Assembly (NCBI GenBank): GCA_037045455.1
Contig: JBAOIN010000005.1
Coordinates: 263,213 to 327,212, forward strand
Length of the DNA stretch: 64,000 bases
Reading direction: 5' to 3'
Source of the DNA: JADKAV01 sp037045455
Lineage (GTDB): Bacteria > Actinomycetota > Actinomycetes > S36-B12 > UBA10799
Shown here: positions 62,521-64,000 of the stretch, in pieces
How the letters are laid out: each line of letters begins with the position of its first letter
Numbering within the stretch: the first letter of the stretch is position 1
The notes under the pieces: generated by a model
Told to the model about the DNA's origin: nothing
Database searches by the model: none
Seen by the model: only the letters and a program-made list of their open reading frames with translations
Position numbers and translations under genes: made by a program

Positions 62521-62757
62521 ATGGGGGTGTACCGGCCGGTTTGGTGTAAGGCTGGTACCGATCCTGGCATCGAGTACTTGAAGAATGCCGGAGCTGTTGG
62601 AAGGGCTCCTGCGGTGAGGCTGTGCCGGTGCCAGGTGGGTCGGGGTTTCGTTGGTAGCGCTGATGGGGTGGCGTGCCGGCCAGGGGCCGAGTACTGGATC
62701 CATTAGCACGCAGCCCGGCGACTGCTTCGACCCGCTGATCAGGGAAAGGAGCGGTAG
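62521..62757 (+). ncRNA. IS110 left-end noncoding region, candidate bridge RNA
   Basis: 237 bases between the palindrome edge and the transposase ATG, with no gene. IS110-group elements encode a structured bridge RNA here that pairs with donor and target DNA (established for IS621). The octamer CGAGTACT occurs twice (62571-62578 and 62688-62695), and ACCGGCCGGT at 62531-62540 can pair with itself. The RNA boundaries and loops cannot be fixed by eye. Confidence 0.5.
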
Positions 62758-63987
62758 ATGGATGTGTTGTTCGTTGGTGATGACTGGGCTGAGGATCACC
62801 ACGATGTGTGCCTGATGGACGGCGAGGGCAGGGTGGTTGCCTCCCGCAGACTCCCCGAGGGCCTGGTGGGCATGGAGAGATTCCATGCCCTGGTCGCGGA
62901 TCGGGTCGATGACCCGAGCCAGGTGATCGTCGGGATCGAGACGGATCGGGGACTGTGGGTGCAGGCCCTGGTCGCGGCCGGCTACCAGGTGTTCGCGATC
63001 AATCCGGGGTCGGTGTCGCGGTACCGGGATCGGCATCACATCGGCGGCGGGAAGTCCGATACCTCTGATGCCAGGATGCTGGCCAACGTGGTGCGCACCG
63101 ACCGTCACAATCACCGGCCGGTGGCCGCTAACAGCGAACTGGCCGAGGCGGTCAAGGTGCTGGCCCGTGCCCATCAGAGTCTGGTGTGGTCGCGTTCCGC
63201 GGCTACCAACCGGCTGCGAGCTGGGCTGCTGGAGTACTTCCCGGGGGCGGTGCAGGCCTTCGAGGACCTCACCGACCGGGACACGCTGGCCGTTTTGGCC
63301 GCGGCCCCGGATCCCGATCAGGCGGCCCGGCTGTCACGGTCATCGATCAAGGCGGCGTTACGCCGCGGTGGGCGTCAACGCAACCTGGACTGGCGTGCCG
63401 AGCAGATCCAGGCCGCGCTGCGGGCCCCGCAGCCACGCACCAGCCCGCTACTGGGGCAGGCACTTGCCGCGGTCACCCGCTCACACGTGGCGATGATCCG
63501 GGAACTAAACACCCAGATCGCCGAGCTAGCCGCCGAACTGCAACCGCATTTTGAGCAGCATCCGGACGCCGCGATCTACCTATCGCTACCAGGCCTCGGC
63601 GTCATCCTCGGCGCCCGGATGCTCGGCGAGTTCGGGGACGACCCGAACCGGTACGCCAACCGTAAGTGTCGCAAGAACTACGCCGGCACCTCACCACTGA
63701 CCGTGGCCAGTGGACGCAAGAAGACGGTGCATGCCCGGCATCTGCGCAACAAACGCCTGGCCGATGCCACCCACCGCTGGGCCTTCGAAGCCATCAGCAC
63801 CAGCCCCGGGGCCAGGGCCTGCTACCAGCGTCACCGCGACGCCAAACAGGGCCACCACCAGGCACTGCGCGCGGTGGCCAACAAACTCGTCGGCTGCCTA
63901 CACGCCTGCCTGCGAGACCGGGTGCCCTACGACGAAACAACCGCCTGGGCCAACCAGCCCAAACCCTCAAACACCCGAGCCGCTTGA
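62758..63987 (+). CDS. IS110-family DEDD transposase
   Basis: 409 residues, intact. N-terminal RuvC-like DEDD domain: Asp in VGDDWAEDHHDVCL, Glu in VIVGIETDRG, and the Asp pair in GKSDTSDARMLANV. C-terminal Transposase_20 domain: YLSLPGLGVILGARMLGEFG and GTSPLTVASGRKKTV with the likely nucleophilic Ser. ATG 62758 with AAAGGAGCGGTAG upstream. The enzyme works with a bridge RNA in the known members. Confidence 0.9.
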   Translation: MDVLFVGDDWAEDHHDVCLMDGEGRVVASRRLPEGLVGMERFHALVADRVDDPSQVIVGIETDRGLWVQALVAAGYQVFAINPGSVSRYRDRHHIGGGKSDTSDARMLANVVRTDRHNHRPVAANSELAEAVKVLARAHQSLVWSRSAATNRLRAGLLEYFPGAVQAFEDLTDRDTLAVLAAAPDPDQAARLSRSSIKAALRRGGRQRNLDWRAEQIQAALRAPQPRTSPLLGQALAAVTRSHVAMIRELNTQIAELAAELQPHFEQHPDAAIYLSLPGLGVILGARMLGEFGDDPNRYANRKCRKNYAGTSPLTVASGRKKTVHARHLRNKRLADATHRWAFEAISTSPGARACYQRHRDAKQGHHQALRAVANKLVGCLHACLRDRVPYDETTAWANQPKPSNTRAA

Positions 63988-64000
63988 CCAGTTACACCCA

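Larger units (their letters stand above)
62521..64000 (+). mobile_element. IS110-family insertion sequence (right end outside window)
   Basis: A left noncoding region plus one transposase gene, ending 13 bases before the window end. The left junction falls at the outer arm of a palindromic repeat; IS110 elements lack terminal inverted repeats, and none is seen here. Confidence 0.75.

Noticed and set aside
62518..63174. Minus-strand frame over the IS110 left end
   Set aside because: It crosses the noncoding left end and the antisense of the transposase; no support as a gene.

Overview
The window is GC-rich DNA from an actinomycete (Actinomycetota). The evidence is strong G/C codon bias with many GTG starts, a DUF222/13E12-type HNH protein, MT0933-type small antitoxins, a CIRCE-controlled small heat-shock gene, Tat/lipoprotein exports, and tRNA genes mostly without T-rich terminators. 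Genus and habitat cannot be told from sequence. Linked copper, arsenic and aromatic-demethylation genes would suit a soil or wastewater organism. Single-base frameshifts are dense in some stretches (about 4-17.5 kb, 24-26.5 kb, 37.7-38.1 kb and 44-49.9 kb) and not seen elsewhere (all genes after 49.9 kb read through). I read this as uneven assembly quality more than mass gene decay, and I annotate each affected gene over its full span.

Layout. 0-4.5 kb: end of a universal stress protein, two small antitoxin-like genes, a GMC oxidoreductase, a YgaP-like membrane protein, an ECF sigma factor fused to a zinc anti-sigma domain, and a lipoprotein hydrolase. 4.5-8 kb: an ABC exporter (ATPase plus two paralogous FtsX-like permeases) divergent from a MarR regulator. 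8-22.7 kb: YaaA, a GDT1-family transporter coupled to a NarL-type two-component system, TspO, patatin, YfcC and SLC13 transporters, YbaK, hydrolases and a group II PLP decarboxylase. 22.8-27.5 kb: a secreted subtilase-like protein, a DUF222 HNH protein and a secreted protein.

27.5-31.84 kb is a 4.3 kb island bounded by an exact 31-bp direct repeat of the 3' end of an intact tRNA-Arg(ACG) gene. It holds a divergent pair (a Gly/Ala-rich hydrophobic protein and an XRE protein fused to a membrane-like region), a PH-SHOCT protein and a gene fragment, but no recognisable integrase. This is the best candidate here for an undescribed system.

34.5-43.5 kb is a copper regulon: multicopper oxidase, DUF305 lipoprotein, copper P-type ATPase, glutaredoxin, CcdA and thioredoxin-like proteins, and a membrane protein, with a SHOCT protein-OmpR regulator-histidine kinase operon. 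Four copies of a TTCATC-N5-TTCATC direct repeat sit upstream of the four transcription units.

43.5-56.6 kb: secreted BNR-like and beta-helix proteins, a TetR/EmrB efflux pair with a double operator, lytic transglycosylase, beta-lactamase-fold protein, two tRNA-Ser genes around a DUF1232 gene, and Hsp20 with CIRCE. 56.6-59.3 kb: arsM-arsC-acr3 divergent from arsR. 60.4-62.4 kb: a VanB-like reductase followed by a VanA-like oxygenase that has lost the Cys-x2-His half of its Rieske site. 62.5 kb to the end: an IS110-family element abutting a palindromic intergenic repeat that is also present at 20.7 kb.
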